From positions 1 to 8,663 of the forward strand of contig SBBK01000130.1 in assembly GCA_005240025.1 (NCBI GenBank): a stretch of 8,663 nucleotides of DNA. The letters are read 5' to 3'. The number at the start of each line of letters is the position of its first letter. Within the stretch, counting starts at the first letter, position 1. The translations under genes and the position numbers were made by a program. This document shows, in pieces, positions 7,736-8,663 of the stretch. The stretch comes from an archaeon. GTDB taxonomy: Archaea; Thermoproteota; Nitrososphaeria; Nitrososphaerales; Nitrosopumilaceae. The notes beneath the pieces are model-generated. The model was not told the origin of the DNA. It did no database searches and worked only from the letters and a program-made list of their open reading frames with translations.

Positions 7736-7811
7736 AAACCATTATGCCAATGATTCCAATTGCAAACAAAATGATGGAAACAGTTGGGATTGATTCAAAA
7801 ATACCTGCCAT
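7692..7811 (-). CDS. Small single-pass membrane protein, 39 residues, overlapping the helicase start
   Basis: A short frame encodes a protein starting MAGIFESIPTVS. One hydrophobic segment spans about residues 8-26 (rich in I, G, F and V) and is followed at once by a basic tail (ERAKSRKN, 27-34). By the positive-inside rule the tail should be cytoplasmic and the N-terminus outside. The ATG at 7811 is preceded by an in-frame stop and lies about 27 nt downstream of a good TATA box, so it looks like the first codon of a leaderless message. Its last 44 nt overlap the helicase start in another frame, which would make the two cotranscribed and probably translationally coupled. I do not recognise the family and infer no function beyond membrane anchoring. 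The hydrophobic-then-basic pattern and promoter placement argue against chance, but length alone is weak evidence. Confidence 0.6.
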   Translation of the reverse strand: MAGIFESIPTVSIILFAIGIIGIMVYERAKSRKNAQQAT

Positions 7812-7832
7812 GTCATGTTAGATGCCAGCCAT

Positions 7833-7842
7833 GGTTAAATAG
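7833..7842 (-). promoter_or_regulatory. TATA box for the small membrane protein-helicase operon
   Basis: On the minus strand this reads CTATTTAACC, a good archaeal box A centred about 27 nt upstream of ATG 7811. It overlaps the stop codon of the upstream RadB-like gene (7835-7837). The helicase operon therefore probably has its own promoter embedded in the end of the preceding gene. Confidence 0.5.
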
Positions 7843-8497
7843 CTTCAGGCAGATCAATTAGACCCTCTTTTGTAATTTTGTACAAAAATCTGTCCTTTTT
7901 CAAAGGCGTCATGAACACATTGCCCTCATAGTTCTGGGGTTTTTTTATGAGTTTGATCTTGATGTGAGTGAACATGCTTACCACTGAGCCCAAGTTTTCT
8001 TGATCACCTTCTGCTGTCCTCCGTATCATGTTTACTATCAGTATTGGAATTTTTTTGTCTAATGCGACCTGTGATAATTCTTTCATGTATTTCGCAAGTT
8101 GCGTGGTTTTTTGCAGTATTTGTTCTTCTTTTGAATACTCAAAGGAAAACAGATCGGTGACGTTGTCTATAATTACGAGTGAGAAATTAGATTGCCTTAT
8201 TTTTGAAATATGATTAAACTGTTCAGAGGTATTGGTTATCCTGCCCACTGCAACATTGTCAAGGAGAGTTGGGCTCAATCCTTTTGGTTGGAATAGTTCT
8301 AGCAGTCTTTCTGGTCTAAATGTGCCAGTGGTGTCTTGATAAAATATTGTATCTCCTGCTGAAAGTGAGCTTGCCATTATTTGCAGTGCGAGTTGTGTTT
8401 TGCCTGTACCACTTGCGCCAAAAATGTCTGTGAGCACACAATTTCTTATTCCTCCACCAAGAATCTTATCCAATTTTTCAAGTCCGGTTTTGATCAA
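7835..8497 (-). CDS. RadA/RadB-like RecA-fold ATPase (recombinase paralogue)
   Basis: A 220-residue protein comprising only the RecA-type core, without the helix-hairpin-helix N-terminal domain of archaeal RadA; this is the size of RadB. It starts TGLEKLDKILGGGI, the typical opening of RadA/RadB/KaiC ATPases. It carries Walker A GASGTGKT (27-34), the loop DTTGTFRPER (55-64), Walker B LVIID (107-111) and a C-terminal strand region LYKITKEGLIDL. The loop in RadA reads DTEGTFRPER; here the acidic residue, equivalent to the RecA catalytic glutamate, is Thr57, so ATP hydrolysis may be weak. The probable role is assisting RadA-mediated strand exchange or DNA repair (inference from family). The start is TTG 8497, because a stop lies two codons upstream and a TATA-like box lies about 31 nt upstream. 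It lies directly upstream of the helicase operon on the same strand. It could equally be a more distant RadA paralogue of the aRadC type. Confidence 0.8.
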   Translation of the reverse strand: MIKTGLEKLDKILGGGIRNCVLTDIFGASGTGKTQLALQIMASSLSAGDTIFYQDTTGTFRPERLLELFQPKGLSPTLLDNVAVGRITNTSEQFNHISKIRQSNFSLVIIDNVTDLFSFEYSKEEQILQKTTQLAKYMKELSQVALDKKIPILIVNMIRRTAEGDQENLGSVVSMFTHIKIKLIKKPQNYEGNVFMTPLKKDRFLYKITKEGLIDLPEAI

Positions 8498-8522
8498 TGC
8501 CTACAAATTCTAAAAAAACATG

Positions 8523-8532
8523 AAAAATAAAC
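8523..8532 (-). promoter_or_regulatory. TATA-like box for the RadB-like gene
   Basis: On the minus strand this reads GTTTATTTTT, centred about 31 nt upstream of the TTG start at 8497. It supports a leaderless or near-leaderless transcript and the choice of TTG. Confidence 0.45.
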
Positions 8533-8565
8533 AAATCTTACCTTTTGATGGCAAAATAGGCAAGG

Positions 8566-8573
8566 CTTTTATT
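8566..8573 (+). promoter_or_regulatory. TATA-like box for the right-edge plus-strand gene
   Basis: CTTTTATT lies divergent from the RadB-like promoter. A start site about 25 nt downstream would fall near 8591-8597, just before the TTG at 8608. The box is directly followed by a CTAG-rich palindromic stretch. Confidence 0.4.
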
Positions 8574-8575
8574 CA

Positions 8576-8590
8576 GCTAGCCTAGCTAGC
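8576..8590. repeat. CTAG-rich palindromic element in a promoter
   Basis: GCTAGCCTAGCTAGC contains the 6-bp palindrome GCTAGC twice, spaced 9 bp start to start, and three CTAG tetramers within 13 bp. It lies between the TATA-like box and the start of the right-edge gene, at or just upstream of the predicted transcription start. Such a position would suit a transcription factor operator. Function is inference; chance is possible. Confidence 0.5.
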
Positions 8591-8607
8591 ATGACAAGAG
8601 TAAGTCA

Positions 8608-8663
8608 TTGTCACAAGCAAGCGTTAAGAAACCATTAACAACATTACAAAAAAACACCAAAAA
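8608..8663 (+). CDS. Possible Sm-like (LSm) protein, N-terminal fragment (runs off window)
   Basis: An open plus-strand frame begins at TTG 8608 and reads MSQASVKKPLTTLQKNTK before the window ends. The pattern KPLTTLQKNTK resembles the N-terminal helix of archaeal Sm-like proteins (RPLDVLxxSL followed by the Sm1 strand), which form heptameric RNA-binding rings. Only 18 codons are visible and no Sm1/Sm2 motif is reached, so the family call is tentative. The frame has a stop (TAG 8587-8589) upstream, and TTG is the first usable start after it. A TATA-like box lies at 8566-8573, implying a leader of about 10-15 nt. It is divergent from the RadB-like gene. It could be an unrelated small protein. 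Confidence 0.42.
   Translation, partial: MSQASVKKPLTTLQKNTK

Noticed and set aside
1..8663. CRISPR array, insertion sequence, toxin-antitoxin or defence system
   Set aside because: No regularly spaced repeats, transposase motifs, terminal inverted repeats or nuclease-effector pairs were seen. The RecA-fold ATPase and helicase fit housekeeping repair families better than a defence system.

Overview
The window looks chromosomal and archaeal, most likely from a mesophilic Nitrososphaerota (Thaumarchaeota) of the Nitrosopumilus/Nitrosarchaeum type. This rests on an AT-rich composition, an archaeal-style tRNA-Gln (A1:U72, no encoded CCA), a multi-OB-fold archaeal RPA, a RadA/RadB-type recombinase paralogue and an archaeal Lhr-type helicase with a C-terminal zinc finger. 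TATA-like boxes also sit about 25-33 nt upstream of many start codons, including non-ATG starts, which is the layout of leaderless archaeal transcripts. The genus is inference; no rRNA or other decisive marker is present.

Left part (1-1832): a minus-strand gene runs off the left edge. Its translation resembles the N-terminal half of UDP-glucose/GDP-mannose dehydrogenases, although its glycine motif is altered. It is divergent from a complete plus-strand DUF354 gene, a GT-B-like putative glycosyltransferase. The pair suggests surface-glycan or nucleotide-sugar metabolism. A tRNA-Gln(UUG) gene follows.

Middle (1836-4991): a two-gene minus-strand ABC-2 exporter operon (ATPase then permease, overlapping by up to 29 nt) ends three bases from the tRNA. 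It is divergent from a four-OB-fold single-stranded DNA-binding protein of the RPA family.

Right part (4988-8663): a 915-residue Lhr-type superfamily 2 helicase converges on the RPA gene, and the two stop codons share one CTAG palindrome. Immediately upstream, overlapping the helicase start by 44 nt, is a 39-codon single-pass membrane protein with its own well-placed TATA box. Further upstream is a RecA-fold ATPase of the RadB/RadA-paralogue type in which the glutamate of the canonical DTEGTFRPER motif is threonine. At the right edge a plus-strand reading frame begins that resembles the start of an archaeal Sm-like (LSm) protein. Its promoter region carries a compact CTAG-rich palindromic element.

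RPA, the Lhr-type helicase and the RadB-like ATPase together form a DNA repair/recombination neighbourhood. I see no CRISPR array, insertion sequence, prophage or defence island. The main unexplained items are the tiny membrane protein coupled to the helicase, the altered RadB-like active site and the CTAG element.
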